Counted from the first letter of the stretch, positions 9,297 through 19,843 are shown. The stretch is 64,000 bases of DNA from Xylophilus sp. GOD-11R (GCF_033546935.1 NZ_CP137854.1:2542001-2606000), one strand, 5' to 3'. Notes: generated by a model not told the origin, from the letters alone. Numbers and translations are program-made.

Positions 9297-9372
9297 TCCT
9301 CGATAGCTCAGTCGGTAGAGCGCCGGACTGTTAATCCGTAGGTCCCTGGTTCGAGCCCAGGTCGAGGAGCCA
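9297..9372 (+). tRNA. tRNA-Asn (GTT), copy 1
   Basis: A 76-nt cloverleaf: acceptor TCCTCGA (9297-9303) pairs TCGAGGA (9362-9368), discriminator G and encoded CCA follow, the D-loop is AGTCGGTAGA, the T-arm GGTTCGAGCCC, and the anticodon GTT is at 9330-9332 in the loop CTGTTAA. It closely matches bacterial tRNA-Asn. Confidence 0.97.
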
Positions 9373-9442
9373 GATTTCATCATGCTGTCAGGTGTCGGAT
9401 TTCACTTGGCAGCCGTCACTTCGGTGGCGTGCCGTATACCGT

Positions 9443-9518
9443 TCCTCGATAGCTCAGTCGGTAGAGCGCCGGACTGTTAATCCGTAGGTCCCTGGTTCGA
9501 GCCCAGGTCGAGGAGCCA
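9443..9518 (+). tRNA. tRNA-Asn (GTT), copy 2
   Basis: Base-for-base identical to the first copy and 70 nt downstream, with the same GTT anticodon and encoded CCA. The pair is probably one transcript ending at the hairpin at 9524-9555. Confidence 0.97.
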
Positions 9519-9523
9519 CCCCA

Positions 9524-9555
9524 AAAAGGTTCGCAGTATTAGCTGCGAACCTTTT
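9524..9555 (+). terminator. Rho-independent terminator after the tRNA-Asn pair
   Basis: A perfect 13-bp stem (9524-9536 with 9543-9555) encloses the 6-nt loop TATTAG and runs into a T-rich tract on the plus strand (TTTTCTTTTT). A-tracts on the other side make it usable in both directions, so it could also end minus-strand transcription from the chemotaxis receptor gene. Confidence 0.88.
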
Positions 9556-9712
9556 CTTTTTGGCGAGCCGGATCTTGGCGCGTTCCCATTGGCTCGGGCT
9601 TAGAGGCCAGCCATACCTGCCGATCGTCTTGATCGCCCTGGTCGCTTCACGGGCCGATCGCTGCGAAGCGCTGCCGAAGTGTCCGCAGCGATCCAGCCAG
9701 CCCGGCCCGCAC

Positions 9713-11335
9713 TCACGAACGATCGGCCTCCAAGGCAAGCAGTTCACGACGATCGCGCGCGGGAGGCGCTGGGCTTTCGCCATCCCGCCGGAAATGGTCG
9801 ATCAGCTCGCCCAGGCGTGCCGTCTGCGCCCGCAGGCCTTCGGCAGCAGCGGCCGATTGCTCCACCAGCGCCGAGTTCTGCTGTGTCATGCGGTCGAGCT
9901 CCTTCACCGAATCACCGACCTGCGAAATCTCGCCGTCCTGCTGCGCCGAGCTGGAGCGAATTTCGGCGATGGCGCCGGTCACGCGTCCCACGCTTTCCAC
10001 GATGCGCTGCATGCCGGTACCGGCGTTGCGCACCAGCGCCGAACCGGTGTCGACCTGCTCGATGGACGACGCGATCAGTCCACGGATCTCCTTGGCGGCG
10101 GCCGCCGAGCGCTGGGCCAGCGACCGCACCTCGGCCGCCACCACCGCGAAGCCGCGTCCCTGCTCGCCCGCACGCGCGGCTTCCACCGCCGCGTTGAGCG
10201 CCAGGATGTTGGTCTGAAACGCCAGCCCGTCGATGACGCCGGTGATGTCACCGATGCGGCGGGAGGCAGCCGAAATACCGTCCATGGTCGACACCACCTT
10301 CGACACCGCGGTGCCGCCTTCGGCCGCCGCTTCCGAGGCGGTGGCGGCCAGTGCGGTCGCCCGCTCGGCCGCTTCGGCGGACTGGTGCACAGCGGCGGCC
10401 AGCGCTTCGAGCAGGGCCGCAGCGCTCTGCAGATTGCTGGCGGTGTCCTCTGTGCGGCGCGACAGGTCCTGGTTGCCTGCCGCGATCTCGCTGGCCGACA
10501 GGCGAATCGAGTCGGACGCCTCGCGGATGCCGCCGACGATCTCGCGCAGCCGCGCCTGCATCTGGCCGACCGACTGCAGCATGCGGCCGACCTCGTCGCG
10601 CCGGTCGGACACCGTCACCGACGACAGATCACCGCCAGCGATGTTCTCCGCCGCCCGCACCGCGTCGCCCAGCGGCCGGGTGATGGAGCGCGTGGTCCGC
10701 ACCGCGATGACGATGCTCGCCAGCACGGCGGCGAGCGCGCAGACGACCAGCGCCGTCAGCCCCTGCCGGTGCGCGGCGCGCGCCTCGGCGTAGGCGTCTT
10801 CGCCGCGCTGCTGCTGCATGCCGATCAGCGCGATGACCTGGCGGTTCCACTCCTCCACCCGCGGCCGGACCTTCTCGGTGATGAGCTGGGTGGCTTCGGG
10901 CGCGGCGCCGTCCATGCCGAGCTTGGCGGCTTCCAGCACCAGCGGCACCGCGCCGATCTGCGATGCCTGGATCTTGCGCAACTGCTGCACTTCGGCGCCG
11001 TTCTCGCCCTCCTGACGTGCAAGCTGGTCGGCCAGCGACTTGCCGAGCGTGTCGTAGGACTTGAGTGCGCCGTTGATGCGCACCATCTCCGCGTCGAGCT
11101 CAGGCAGCGTCTGCAGCAGCGCCATGTTGCGTACGCCGACGGAAACATCGCCGAGCTGCTGCAGCATCTGCGTGGCGGTGCGGGTGTTGCGGTTGTCCAC
11201 CTCGACGATGGACTGCATCGCCGACTGCAGCCGCATCTGCTGCCAGCTCACCAGCGCCACCACCGACAGCAGCAGCAGGCAGACCAGCGCATAACCGGAA
11301 CCGAGGCGTACGCCCAGGGAAGAAGATCGAATCAT
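9713..11335 (-). CDS. Methyl-accepting chemotaxis protein
   Basis: A 540-aa chemoreceptor. A first membrane helix (about residues 12-32) and a periplasmic four-helix-bundle-like region (to about 190) are followed by a second membrane helix, a HAMP domain ([22 protein letters not shown]) and the long cytoplasmic signalling hairpin. The highly conserved tip ([20 protein letters not shown]) binds CheA and CheW. It is the Tar/Tsr-like form common in Burkholderiales. The start is ATG 11335-11333 with AAGGAC just upstream; the frame is open further but without homology. No conserved CheR-tethering pentapeptide is seen at the C-terminus. The ligand is unknown. It is divergent from the SulP gene. Confidence 0.92.
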   Translation of the reverse strand: MIRSSSLGVRLGSGYALVCLLLLSVVALVSWQQMRLQSAMQSIVEVDNRNTRTATQMLQQLGDVSVGVRNMALLQTLPELDAEMVRINGALKSYDTLGKSLADQLARQEGENGAEVQQLRKIQASQIGAVPLVLEAAKLGMDGAAPEATQLITEKVRPRVEEWNRQVIALIGMQQQRGEDAYAEARAAHRQGLTALVVCALAAVLASIVIAVRTTRSITRPLGDAVRAAENIAGGDLSSVTVSDRRDEVGRMLQSVGQMQARLREIVGGIREASDSIRLSASEIAAGNQDLSRRTEDTASNLQSAAALLEALAAAVHQSAEAAERATALAATASEAAAEGGTAVSKVVSTMDGISAASRRIGDITGVIDGLAFQTNILALNAAVEAARAGEQGRGFAVVAAEVRSLAQRSAAAAKEIRGLIASSIEQVDTGSALVRNAGTGMQRIVESVGRVTGAIAEIRSSSAQQDGEISQVGDSVKELDRMTQQNSALVEQSAAAAEGLRAQTARLGELIDHFRRDGESPAPPARDRRELLALEADRS

Positions 11336-11474
11336 GTTGTCCTTGGCGAGCCGGTGCCGGCCGGTACGGCAGAATGCCGACCGCGCCGCCCCGCTCGCAT
11401 CGCGTTTGAGTTTCCACGCACAAGCCGTGCCGTATCTCCAGGATCGGCATTCCCGGCGAATTCTTGATGATCCC

Positions 11475-12941
11475 ATGCCTTTGAACCGTCTTCGCGCCGA
11501 GTGGTGCCCCAGCATTCCACGCGAACTCATGGCGGGCGCCGTCGCCACCTTCGCCCTGATTCCCGAAGTGATCGCGTTTTCGTTCGTCGCCGGGGTCGAT
11601 CCGGCCGTGGGCCTGTTCGCTTCGTTCGTCATCGGCATCGTCATCGCCTTCACCGGCGGCCGGCCGGCCATGGTGTCGGCCGCCGCCGGTTCGGTGGCGC
11701 TGGTGGCCGCGCCGCTGGTGCACGCCCACGGCCTGCCCTACCTGCTGGCCGCCGGCGTGCTGGCCGGGCTGGTGCAGATCGTCTTCGGTCTGCTGCGGCT
11801 GGGCGTGCTGATGCGATTCGTCTCCAGCTCGGTCCGCACCGGCTTCGTCAATGCGCTGGCGATCCTCATCTTCTCGGCGCAGCTGCCGCACCTGCAGGCC
11901 AGCCACGGCGCCAATGCGGCGACCTGGGCGCTGCTCGCCGCCGGCCTGGCCCTCATCTACCTGCTGCCGCGCATCACCACCGCCGTGCCGTCGCCGCTGG
12001 TCTGCATCGTGGTGCTGACGCTGGTCGCGCAGTGGATGCACCTGCCGGTGCGCACCGTCGCCGACCTCGGTCATCTGCCCGACGCCCTGCCCGTCTTCGG
12101 TTGGCCCGGGGTTCCGATCGACCTGGAGACCCTGCGGCTCATCGCCCTGCCCGCCTGCGCCATCGCGATGGTGGGCCTGCTCGAATCGATGATGACTGCC
12201 AGCGTGGTCGACGAGCTCACCGACACGCCCAGCTCGCGCAACCGCGAATGCACCGGGCTCGGCATCGCGAACGTGGCCTCCAGCCTGTTCGGCGGCATCG
12301 CCGGCTGCGGGATGATCGGTCAGACGGTAAGCAATGTGCGCTACGGCGGGCGCGGCCGGCTGTCCACGCTGTTCGCCGGCGCCTTCCTGCTGATCCTCAT
12401 GGTGCTGCTCAAGCCCTGGGTTTCGTTGGTGCCGGTCGCCGCGCTGGTGGCCATCATGGTGATGGTGTCGGCTTCCACCTTCGACTGGGGCTCGGTGCGG
12501 GCGCTGGTGCGGCATCCGCGCAGTTCCAGCTTCGTGATGCTGGCGACGGTCGCCGTCACCGTCGCCACCGACAACCTCGCCGCAGGCGTTGCGACCGGGG
12601 TGCTGCTGAGCGGCGTGTTCTTCACCTTCAAGGTGGCGCGGCTGCTGCAGGTCGACGGCAATGCGGGCGACGTCGAGGCCGAATCCGTGGGCTATCGCGT
12701 CAGCGGCCAGGTGTTCTTCGCGTCCTCGGAGCTGTTCGTGGAATCGTTCGACGTGCGCGATGTGGCCGGCCGGCCGGTGACCATCGACGTGTCGCAGGCG
12801 CATTTCTGGGACGTGACCGCCATCGCCGCGCTCGACAAGGTGGTGGAACGACTGCGCCGCCACGGCAGCGTGGTCGAGGTGAGCGGACTGAATGCCGCCA
12901 GCCAGCGGCTGAAGCTGCGGCTGGGTCGCGAGGACGCCTGA
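11475..12941 (+). CDS. SulP family anion transporter with STAS domain
   Basis: A 488-aa membrane protein of the SulP/SLC26 family (sulfate, bicarbonate or dicarboxylate transport). The N-terminal region is a chain of hydrophobic segments including [18 protein letters not shown] (about residues 19-36) and [16 protein letters not shown] (about 57-72). The central [22 protein letters not shown] is a strong family motif, and the last 90 residues form a STAS domain ([20 protein letters not shown]). The short STAS segment and the motif spelling resemble the smaller SulP subgroup often linked to sodium/bicarbonate. The start is ATG 11475. It is convergent with regA, with only 18 bp between. Confidence 0.88.
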   Translation: MPLNRLRAEWCPSIPRELMAGAVATFALIPEVIAFSFVAGVDPAVGLFASFVIGIVIAFTGGRPAMVSAAAGSVALVAAPLVHAHGLPYLLAAGVLAGLVQIVFGLLRLGVLMRFVSSSVRTGFVNALAILIFSAQLPHLQASHGANAATWALLAAGLALIYLLPRITTAVPSPLVCIVVLTLVAQWMHLPVRTVADLGHLPDALPVFGWPGVPIDLETLRLIALPACAIAMVGLLESMMTASVVDELTDTPSSRNRECTGLGIANVASSLFGGIAGCGMIGQTVSNVRYGGRGRLSTLFAGAFLLILMVLLKPWVSLVPVAALVAIMVMVSASTFDWGSVRALVRHPRSSSFVMLATVAVTVATDNLAAGVATGVLLSGVFFTFKVARLLQVDGNAGDVEAESVGYRVSGQVFFASSELFVESFDVRDVAGRPVTIDVSQAHFWDVTAIAALDKVVERLRRHGSVVEVSGLNAASQRLKLRLGREDA

Positions 12942-12959
12942 GGCAGGCGCTTCGGCGCC

Positions 12960-13505
12960 CTACTTCACCTGCTGCTTGCCGAGCTTGCGCGCCAGCGTGC
13001 GGCGGTGCATGCCCAGGCGGCGGGCGGTTTCCGAAATGTTGAAGCCGGTCTCGGCCAAGGTCTGGTGGATGCGCTCCCACTCCAGCGTCTTGATCGAACT
13101 CGACCGGTTGCTCACCTCGACTTCCACGTCGCCCTCGGCGCGACCGAACGCCGCCTCGATGTCGTCCGTATTGGAGGGCTTGGCTAGGTAGTGACAGGCG
13201 CCGAGCTTGATCGCCTCGACGGCGGTGCCGATGCTGGCGAAGCCGGTCAGCACCACGATTAGCATGTCTTCGTCGTGCTCGTGCAGCGCCTGCACACAGG
13301 CCAGGCCCGAGGCGTCGCCGTTGAGCTTGAGGTCGACCACCGCGTAACCGGGCGAATGCGCCTGCAGCAGCTTCTGTGCGTCTTCCAGGCTCGCGGCGTG
13401 CAGCACGGTGTAGCCGCGTCGCTCGAACGATCGGCTCAGGGTGCGGGCGAACGCCTCGTCGTCCTCGACGATCAGCAGTTGACGCTGTTCGTCCGCTTCT
13501 TCCAT
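12960..13505 (-). CDS. regA: Redox response regulator RegA/PrrA (ActR)
   Basis: A 181-aa response regulator: receiver domain with the LLIVEDDE acidic pocket, phosphoacceptor Asp in YAVVDLKLNG and conserved Lys in YLAKPSN, then a short linker and a Fis-type helix-turn-helix (ISETARRLGMHRRTLARKL) that is almost invariant in RegA/PrrA/ActR. It is the output partner of the RegB kinase encoded just upstream and in other bacteria controls oxidases and energy metabolism. A GTG at 13517 in the same frame is possible but its Shine-Dalgarno-like AAGGA is only 1 nt away, so I prefer ATG 13505; either way it abuts or overlaps the regB stop. Confidence 0.92.
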   Translation of the reverse strand: MEEADEQRQLLIVEDDEAFARTLSRSFERRGYTVLHAASLEDAQKLLQAHSPGYAVVDLKLNGDASGLACVQALHEHDEDMLIVVLTGFASIGTAVEAIKLGACHYLAKPSNTDDIEAAFGRAEGDVEVEVSNRSSSIKTLEWERIHQTLAETGFNISETARRLGMHRRTLARKLGKQQVK

Positions 13506-13506
13506 T

Positions 13507-14865
13507 TCAAGCGACACGTCCTTCGCCCTCCTTCAGGGTGATCGCGGCCAGCGGCAGCGTCATGTGTACGACCGCACCGCCCATCGGTCGGTTGCCGGCG
13601 TGCACCCGGCCACCCAGGGTACGCGCCACATTGACCGCCAGGAACAGCCCCAGCCCGCCGCCTGCCCGGCCCTTGGTCGAGTTGTAGGGCTTGCCCAGCT
13701 GGGCCAGCACCTCGGAGGTGAAGCCGGGTCCGTTGTCGGTGACCGTCAGCCGCAGCGAGCTGTCGTCCAGCGAGGCTTCCAGCCGCACGCGGCCGGGCGA
13801 CGCTTCGAGGGCATTGTCGAGCACGTTGTAGACCATCTGCTTGAGCGCGGTGTCCGAAACCATGGGCAGATCGTGGGCCAGGCGGTTGTCGAATTCGAAG
13901 CTGGCCACCGCGCGGGAATCGCGCCATTCGCTGGCGATCTCGTCGAGAAAGGTGATCACCGTGGTCTGCACCGACGATTCGCCGCGCGCCTCGCCGGCCG
14001 ACAGCAGGATGCCGCTGAGGATGGTCTTGCAACGCTGCACCTGCGCCTGCATCTCGACGACTTCCTGTAGCAGCTCGGCGTCCTGGGTGAAGGCTTTCAT
14101 CCGGCGCCAGTCGCCCAGGATCACCGCCAGCGTGGCCAGCGGCGTACCCAGCTCGTGCGCGGCGCCGGACGCCAGCAGGCCGATGCGCACCACGTGTTCC
14201 TCTTCGGCCGCGCGCTGGCGCAGGTCGGCCAGGTGGGCATCGCGGTCGCGCAGGTTGCGTCCGATACGGCTGATGAAGATCACCAGCAGGCCGGCGTTGA
14301 GCGCGAAGCAGATCAGCAGGCCCTGGATGAATGGGCTGGCCAGGCCGCGGTTGTGGTCCGGCGGCAATGCCAGCGGCCGGCCGAACAGCGCCAGCCCCGC
14401 CACGCAGGCGATGGTGAGCGCCACCATGGTCCAGATCGACCAGGTCTGCAGCAGCACCGCGGCCAGCGTGACCTGCAGCAGGTAGAGAAAGGTGAAGGGA
14501 TTGGTCGCGCCGCCGCTCAGGTAAAGCTGGGCGGTGAGCATGCCGACGTCGACCAGCAGCGCCAGAAACAGCTCGTCGTTGGTCACCTCGCCGCGCGAGC
14601 GCCAGCGCCATTGGCTGGCCAGGTTGAACACCGCGAGAAAACCGATCACCGCGGCCATGTGGCGCAGCGGCAAGGCGATGTCGAACACGAAGTGCGCCAT
14701 GCCGATCGTGACCACCTGCCCCACCACCGCGATCCAGCGCAGCTGGATCAGCTGCTGCATGTTCTTGAGGCCGATGGCCTCGTCGAAATCGTCGCCGCCG
14801 CTGGCGACTCCGGCCATGGGCGCCGAATGCATCACCGCCTGGGGCGATTCGTTCGTGGCGGCCAT
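13507..14865 (-). CDS. regB: Redox sensor histidine kinase RegB/PrrB
   Basis: A 452-aa membrane kinase with six hydrophobic segments in the first 200 residues. They include the GGATNPF motif (118-124), the conserved quinone-sensing element of RegB. The H-box (ASGAAHELGTPL, His237) is followed by a conserved cytosolic Cys279 in QRCKTIL, the position of the redox-active Cys in Rhodobacter RegB, and by N and G boxes (NVLDNALEA, DNGPGF, GGGLGLFLA). It should read the redox state of the quinone pool and phosphorylate RegA. It lies 11 nt after surf1 at the end of a quinol-oxidase operon, a fitting location. The upstream in-frame extension to 15036 overlaps surf1 and is not conserved. Confidence 0.93.
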   Translation of the reverse strand: MAATNESPQAVMHSAPMAGVASGGDDFDEAIGLKNMQQLIQLRWIAVVGQVVTIGMAHFVFDIALPLRHMAAVIGFLAVFNLASQWRWRSRGEVTNDELFLALLVDVGMLTAQLYLSGGATNPFTFLYLLQVTLAAVLLQTWSIWTMVALTIACVAGLALFGRPLALPPDHNRGLASPFIQGLLICFALNAGLLVIFISRIGRNLRDRDAHLADLRQRAAEEEHVVRIGLLASGAAHELGTPLATLAVILGDWRRMKAFTQDAELLQEVVEMQAQVQRCKTILSGILLSAGEARGESSVQTTVITFLDEIASEWRDSRAVASFEFDNRLAHDLPMVSDTALKQMVYNVLDNALEASPGRVRLEASLDDSSLRLTVTDNGPGFTSEVLAQLGKPYNSTKGRAGGGLGLFLAVNVARTLGGRVHAGNRPMGGAVVHMTLPLAAITLKEGEGRVA

Positions 14866-14876
14866 GGTCGTGACGG

Positions 14877-15641
14877 TCAGGCGGCGCGGCGTGGGCGCCG
14901 CTCCTCGCGCAGCCAGATGAAGGCGCCGACCACGGTGAGCGCGGCCAGGCCGAACCAGGTCACGGCATAGACGAGGTGACTGTTGGGAAACGAGATCACC
15001 GTCAGCCCGCCGACCGGCTCGTCGGCCGAGGCCCACACCGCCGCGTCCGCATCGACGAAATACGGCGCGGTGCGGTCGAGCCCACGGGCCGCGGCGATCG
15101 CCGCCACGTCGCGCGAATACCAGCGGTCGCCGGCCGGGTCGTTCTTGCGCAGGAAGCCGCCGCCGGGCTCGGTCATGCGCAGCAGGCCGGTCACGGTGGT
15201 CAGGCCGACGGGTCGGTCGCCGCCATGCGAGGCGAGCGCGCGGTTTTCCGGCGCCACGAAACCCCGGTTGACCAGCACCGTGGTGCCGTCACCGATATCG
15301 AACGGCGTCAGCACCCAGAAGCCGCCGCCCTTGACGGTGGTCGCCTGCACCAGCGCTTCCTTCTGGTGCAGGAAGACGCCGGCCAGCGTAACGTGGCGGT
15401 ATTCGTCCGTCGCGGCGCTGACGCCGGCCCAGGCGTCCGGCCCCGGGGCCGGCGTGGGCGCGGCGTGCACGCGTTGCTCCACGCGCTCGATCAGGTCGAG
15501 CTTCCAGGCGCGCCGCTGCACCTGCCAGCTTCCCAGCAGCACGAAGGCGACAAAGGCCGCCAAAAAAAACACCGCCAGCAAAGCGGCGGTGGTCTTGGAG
15601 CGCGGGGCCCGGGCGCCCCGCTGCAGGGATGCACCGGCCAT
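14877..15641 (-). CDS. SURF1-family oxidase assembly protein
   Basis: A 254-aa inner-membrane protein with the SURF1 topology: one membrane helix near the N-terminus (about 20-38), a periplasmic domain with GSWQVQRRAWKLDLIERV, and a C-terminal helix (LVYAVTWFGLAALTVVGAFIW). Conserved LVNRGFVAP and RWYSRD-type motifs are present. SURF1 proteins help insert heme into heme-copper oxidase subunit I. Its start overlaps the cyoD stop by 1 nt (TGATG), so it is part of the quinol-oxidase operon. It takes the place where many cyo operons carry cyoE (heme O synthase), which is not in this window. Confidence 0.9.
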   Translation of the reverse strand: MAGASLQRGARAPRSKTTAALLAVFFLAAFVAFVLLGSWQVQRRAWKLDLIERVEQRVHAAPTPAPGPDAWAGVSAATDEYRHVTLAGVFLHQKEALVQATTVKGGGFWVLTPFDIGDGTTVLVNRGFVAPENRALASHGGDRPVGLTTVTGLLRMTEPGGGFLRKNDPAGDRWYSRDVAAIAAARGLDRTAPYFVDADAAVWASADEPVGGLTVISFPNSHLVYAVTWFGLAALTVVGAFIWLREERRPRRAA

Positions 15642-16078
15642 CAGGGCATGTTCTTCATGTCGTGGGCGTTGACCGGCATCATGTTGGCGTTCAGGTGGAA
15701 CATGACCCAGAGCGACCCGCTCAGCGTGATCACCACCACGATGATGGTGAAGATCATCGCCAGCATGCTCCAGCCGCCTTCGGAGCGGCTGTTCATGTGC
15801 AGGAAATACACCATGTGCACCACGATCTGCACCGCGGCGAAGGCCAGGATGACCATCGCGGTGGTGTGCGAGTTGTCGAACACCTTGGTCATGACGATCC
15901 AGAACGGGATCGCGGTCAGGATCACCGACAGGATGAAGCCGATGGCGTAGCCGCCCAGGGTGCTCTCGGAATGACCGCCGTGGTCGTCGTCGTGGTGGCC
16001 GTGCTCGTCGGGGAGCTGGCTGTCTTCGGGCGCTATGTGGCGGCCGTGCTGGAAGTGGTTTTCGGTGTAGGTGCTCAT
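15641..16078 (-). CDS. cyoD: Cytochrome bo-type quinol oxidase subunit IV
   Basis: A 145-aa protein with a His/Asp-rich N-terminus ([11 protein letters not shown], residues 26-36) and three membrane helices, matching the CyoD family ([37 protein letters not shown]). CyoD is a small non-catalytic subunit that stabilises the CuB site during assembly. The start is the ATG at 16078, in a 4-bp ATGA overlap with cyoC; the frame is open to 16159 inside cyoC. The His-rich segment is longer than in E. coli CyoD. Confidence 0.93.
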   Translation of the reverse strand: MSTYTENHFQHGRHIAPEDSQLPDEHGHHDDDHGGHSESTLGGYAIGFILSVILTAIPFWIVMTKVFDNSHTTAMVILAFAAVQIVVHMVYFLHMNSRSEGGWSMLAMIFTIIVVVITLSGSLWVMFHLNANMMPVNAHDMKNMP

Positions 16079-16719
16079 GGCAGCGTACCCATCAGGTAGA
16101 CGAAAGTGAAGACGCCGATCCAGACGACGTCCAGGAAGTGCCAGAACATCGACAGGCACATCAGGCGGCGGCGGTTGGCGCTGTGCAGGCCGTGCTTGCC
16201 GACCTGGAACATCAGCACGACCAGCCAGATGATGCCGAAGGTGACGTGCAGACCGTGGGTGCCGACCAGCGCGAAGAACGCGGACAGGAAAGCGCTGCGT
16301 TGCGGGCCGGCACCTTCGTGGATCAGGTGCGCGAACTCGTACATCTCGATGCCGAGGAAGGCGAGGCCGAACAGCCCGGTGATGCCCAGCCAGAAGATGG
16401 TGGAGCCGACCTTCTTCTTCTGCATCTCCAGGATGGCAAAGCCATAGGTGATGGAAGACAGCAGCAGCATGGCGGTGTTGAGCGCCACCAGCGGCAGCTC
16501 GAACAGTTCCATGCCCGACGGGCCGGCCGCATAGCTGCGGCCGAGCACGCCGTACACCGCGAACAGGCAGGCAAAGATGAGACAGTCGCTCATCAGGTAC
16601 AGCCAGAAGCCCAGCAGCGTACCGTTCTCGACGTGGTGTTCTTCCGTCAGGTAGAAGCGCGGAGCTTCCGTAGAGGCGCCCGGGGCGCCGTGGTTGGCGG
16701 TTGCGATGGTGTTAGACAT
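16075..16719 (-). CDS. cyoC: Cytochrome bo-type quinol oxidase subunit III
   Basis: A 214-aa protein with five membrane helices, matching CyoC (subunit III of heme-copper oxidases): [20 protein letters not shown] near residue 35, [18 protein letters not shown] near 77, and [15 protein letters not shown] near 155. It packs against subunit I and is not catalytic. Its ATG overlaps the end of cyoB by 8 bp, indicating tight translational coupling. Confidence 0.95.
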   Translation of the reverse strand: MSNTIATANHGAPGASTEAPRFYLTEEHHVENGTLLGFWLYLMSDCLIFACLFAVYGVLGRSYAAGPSGMELFELPLVALNTAMLLLSSITYGFAILEMQKKKVGSTIFWLGITGLFGLAFLGIEMYEFAHLIHEGAGPQRSAFLSAFFALVGTHGLHVTFGIIWLVVLMFQVGKHGLHSANRRRLMCLSMFWHFLDVVWIGVFTFVYLMGTLP

Positions 16720-18715
16720 GGGCGGCCAGCATGCGGGTACGTTCAGCTTCCTCGCGGACGACGTCGTCCGAAGAGATGTGATAGTCGCGCTTGTAATTGA
16801 AGGTATGGACGATGGTGGTCACGATCAGCGCCACGAAGGACACGACCGCCAGCAGCCACATGTGCCAGATGGCTGCGAAGCCGAACACGGTGGACAGGCC
16901 CGCCAGCGTGATGCCAGCCCAGGTGTTCTTGGGCATGTGGATCGCGATGAAGCCCTGCAGCGGACGCACATAGCCACGGTTCTTCATGTCCCACCAGGCG
17001 TCGTTGTCGTGCACACGCGGGGTGAACGCGAAGTTGTAGGCCGGCGGCGGCGAAGCGGTGGACCATTCCAGGGTGCGGCCGTTCCACGGGTCGCCGGTGT
17101 GGTCGCGCAGCTTCTCGCGGTCGCGGAAGGTGACGTAGAACTGCATCAGCATCGAGGCGATGCCCAGGGCGATCAGCACCGCGCCGAAAGCGGCGATGCG
17201 GAACCAGATGGCCAGCGACGGATCGTCGAAGTGGCTCATGCGGCGGGTGACGCCCATCAGGCCCAGCACGTACAGCGGCATGAAGGCCAGGTAGAAGCCG
17301 ACCAGCCAGAACCAGAACGAGCACTTGCCCCAGAACGGGTCGAGCTTGTAGCCGGTGGCCTTGGGGAACCAGTAGTTGATGCCGGCGAACACGCCGAACA
17401 CCACGCCGCCGATGATCACGTTGTGAAAGTGGGCGATCAGAAACAGGCTGTTGTGCAGCACGAAGTCGGCCGGGGGAACGGCCAGCAGCACGCCGGTCAT
17501 GCCGCCGATCACGAAGGTGATCATGAAGCCCACGGTCCAGAGCATCGGCACTTCGTAGCGGATGCGCCCGCGATACATGGTGAACAGCCAGTTGAAGATC
17601 TTCGCCCCGGTCGGGATCGAGATGATCATCGTGGTGATGCCAAAGAACGAGTTGACGCTCGCCCCGCTACCCATGGTGAAGAAGTGGTGCAGCCACACCA
17701 GGTAGGACAGGATGGTGATCACGACCGTGGCGTACACCATGGAGGCGTATCCGAACAGGCGCTTGCCTGCGAAGGTGGAGACGATCTCCGAGAACACGCC
17801 GAAGACCGGCAGCACCAGGATGTAGACCTCGGGGTGACCCCAGATCCAGATCAGGTTGACATACATCATGGCGTTGCCGCCGAGGTCGTTCGAGAAGAAG
17901 TTCGTACCGACGTAACGGTCGAGCGACAGCAGGGCCAGCACGGCGGTCAGCACCGGGAAGGCGAACACGATCAGCACGTTGGTGCAGAGGGCGGTCCAGG
18001 TGAAGATGGGCATCTTCATCAGGGTCATGCCGGGCGCGCGCATTTTGACGATGGTCGCCAGCAGGTTCACGCCCGAGAGCAAGGTCCCTACCCCCGCTAT
18101 CTGCAACGACCAGATGTAGTAGTCGACCCCCACGTCCGGGCTGAAGGCGATGCCCGAAAGCGGCGGATACGCCAGCCAGCCGGTGCGGGCGAATTCGCCG
18201 ACGAACAGCGAAGCCATCACCAGCACGGCGCCGGAGACGGTCATCCAGAAGCTGAAGTTGTTCAGGAACGGAAACGCCACGTCGCGCGCGCCGATCTGCA
18301 GCGGCACCACGAAGTTCATCAGGCCGGTGACGAAAGGCATGGCCACGAAGAAGATCATGATCACGCCGTGGGCGGTGAAGACCTGGTCGTAGTGGTGCGG
18401 CGGCAGAAAGCCGGCGTTGTCGCCGAAGGAAAGCGCTTGCTGGGCCCGCATCATCAGCGCATCGGCGAAGCCGCGCAGCAGCATGACCAGGCCAAGGATC
18501 ATGTACATGATCCCGATCTTCTTGTGGTCGATGCTGGTGAACCACTCGCTCCAGAGGTAGCCCCAGACCTTGAAATAGGTCAGGGCACCGACCAGCGCGG
18601 CGCCGCCGAGCAGCACGCCGATGAAGGTGACCAGCAAGATAGGTTCATGGAATGGAATCGCCTCCCATGAGAGGCGGCCGAAGATGAGCTTCGTGAGATC
18701 TAGGTGTTCGAACAT
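16712..18715 (-). CDS. cyoB: Cytochrome bo-type quinol oxidase subunit I
   Basis: A 667-aa catalytic subunit carrying heme b, the high-spin heme and CuB, and reducing O2 to water. Visible ligands include the CuB/Tyr segment [12 protein letters not shown], the adjacent HH pair in WLHHFFTMG, and HFHNVIIGG for the heme histidines. Quinol-site residues of CyoB are present: Arg and Asp in [11 protein letters not shown], and His and Gln in [11 protein letters not shown]. This supports ubiquinol rather than cytochrome c as donor. About 14-15 membrane helices, as in E. coli CyoB (663 aa). cyoA lies 63 nt upstream. Confidence 0.97.
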   Translation of the reverse strand: MFEHLDLTKLIFGRLSWEAIPFHEPILLVTFIGVLLGGAALVGALTYFKVWGYLWSEWFTSIDHKKIGIMYMILGLVMLLRGFADALMMRAQQALSFGDNAGFLPPHHYDQVFTAHGVIMIFFVAMPFVTGLMNFVVPLQIGARDVAFPFLNNFSFWMTVSGAVLVMASLFVGEFARTGWLAYPPLSGIAFSPDVGVDYYIWSLQIAGVGTLLSGVNLLATIVKMRAPGMTLMKMPIFTWTALCTNVLIVFAFPVLTAVLALLSLDRYVGTNFFSNDLGGNAMMYVNLIWIWGHPEVYILVLPVFGVFSEIVSTFAGKRLFGYASMVYATVVITILSYLVWLHHFFTMGSGASVNSFFGITTMIISIPTGAKIFNWLFTMYRGRIRYEVPMLWTVGFMITFVIGGMTGVLLAVPPADFVLHNSLFLIAHFHNVIIGGVVFGVFAGINYWFPKATGYKLDPFWGKCSFWFWLVGFYLAFMPLYVLGLMGVTRRMSHFDDPSLAIWFRIAAFGAVLIALGIASMLMQFYVTFRDREKLRDHTGDPWNGRTLEWSTASPPPAYNFAFTPRVHDNDAWWDMKNRGYVRPLQGFIAIHMPKNTWAGITLAGLSTVFGFAAIWHMWLLAVVSFVALIVTTIVHTFNYKRDYHISSDDVVREEAERTRMLAAHV

Positions 18716-18778
18716 CGTGGGTCCGGTGCGGGCTTCGCGAGGAAACAGGGAAAAACTGTGGTCGGCGCTAGGCTCGGC

Positions 18779-19843
18779 TTACAGCGGCTGGGCGACCGGC
18801 GCCGCCCCGGCCGGATCGGCCGCGGTGCACATCGATGCGACGTAGGTACGGGCGGGCCGTCCGGACACGCCCGGGGCGACCGGCGGCAGTGCGGCCGATG
18901 CCACCAGGTTGGAGCGACCCGGCAGGTCCAGGCCTCCGTTGGCGTCGATGGCCATCATGTCCTTCATGCACATGCGGTTGGCTTCGACGCAGCGGTTGAC
19001 GATGGCCTCGAAGAGCGCCGGGTCGACCGATGCCCACTTGCGCACCGGTTCGCGTTCGCTCGGGCGTTCCAGTTCGAGATAGCCGGCGCGGTCGAGCGAG
19101 CCGCCCGCGGCCCTGGCGGTGGCCACCCACTTGTCGAAATCGGCGGTGTTGACGCCGTGGAACTTGAAGCGCATGTGCGAGAAGCCCGCGCCGCTGTAGT
19201 TGGCGGAGAAGCCTTCGAACTCGCCCGGGGCGTTGATCACCGCGTGCAGCTTGGTCTCCATGCCCGGCATCGCGTAGATCTGGCCGGCCAGCGCGGGAAT
19301 GAAGAACGAATTCATCACGCTCGAGGCGCTGATGCGGAAGGTGATCGGCCTATCGACGGGAGCCGCCATTTCGTTGACAGTGGCGATGCCGTATTCGGGA
19401 TAGATGAAGAGCCACTTCCAGTCCAGCGCCACCACTTCCACTTCCAGCGGCTTGGTGCCGGTGGGGACCGCGCGATTGGCCTCCAGGCGGTCGAGCGGAC
19501 GGTAGGGGTCGAGGGTGTGGGTGCTGATCCAGGTGATGGCGCCCAGCGCGATGATGATCAGCAGCGGTGCCGACCAGATGATCAGTTCGAGACCGGTGGA
19601 GTGGTCCCAGTCGGGCTCGTAGGCGGCTTCCTTGTTCGAGGCGCGGTAGCGCCAGGCGAACAGGCAGGTCAGGAAGATCACCGGGATGATGATCAACAGC
19701 ATCAGGCCGGTCGAGATCAGGATGAGGTCGCGTTGCTGAACTGCGATGTCGCCAGAAGGCTTCATGACGACTGCATTGCACCCGGCCAGCAGGCCGAGGG
19801 CCGCGAGCATGAGCAATGCGCTGAGTTTTTTAAGTAATGGCAT
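18779..19843 (-). CDS. cyoA: Cytochrome bo-type quinol oxidase subunit II (lipoprotein)
   Basis: A 354-aa subunit II. The N-terminus is a lipoprotein signal with lipobox LAGC (Cys22), followed by two membrane helices and a periplasmic cupredoxin domain (VVALDWKWLFIYPEYGIATVN near residue 140). The Cys and His ligands that build CuA in cytochrome c oxidases are absent, which identifies it as a quinol oxidase subunit. The C-terminal tail contains an AnMCMKDMM stretch and ends in Ala/Pro-rich sequence. It is the first gene of cyoABCD-surf1-regBA and is divergent from an MFS transporter, with 166 bp of shared regulatory DNA. Confidence 0.96.
   Translation of the reverse strand: MPLLKKLSALLMLAALGLLAGCNAVVMKPSGDIAVQQRDLILISTGLMLLIIIPVIFLTCLFAWRYRASNKEAAYEPDWDHSTGLELIIWSAPLLIIIALGAITWISTHTLDPYRPLDRLEANRAVPTGTKPLEVEVVALDWKWLFIYPEYGIATVNEMAAPVDRPITFRISASSVMNSFFIPALAGQIYAMPGMETKLHAVINAPGEFEGFSANYSGAGFSHMRFKFHGVNTADFDKWVATARAAGGSLDRAGYLELERPSEREPVRKWASVDPALFEAIVNRCVEANRMCMKDMMAIDANGGLDLPGRSNLVASAALPPVAPGVSGRPARTYVASMCTAADPAGAAPVAQPL

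Noticed and set aside
9297..9518. Twin tRNA-Asn genes as a genomic-island attachment site
   Set aside because: The second copy is a complete tRNA, not a 3' fragment, and no integrase or foreign genes follow.
16694..18670. 658-codon plus-strand frame opposite cyoB
   Set aside because: Antisense to a subunit I gene with all heme and CuB ligands; the product is His/Gln/Asp-rich and featureless.
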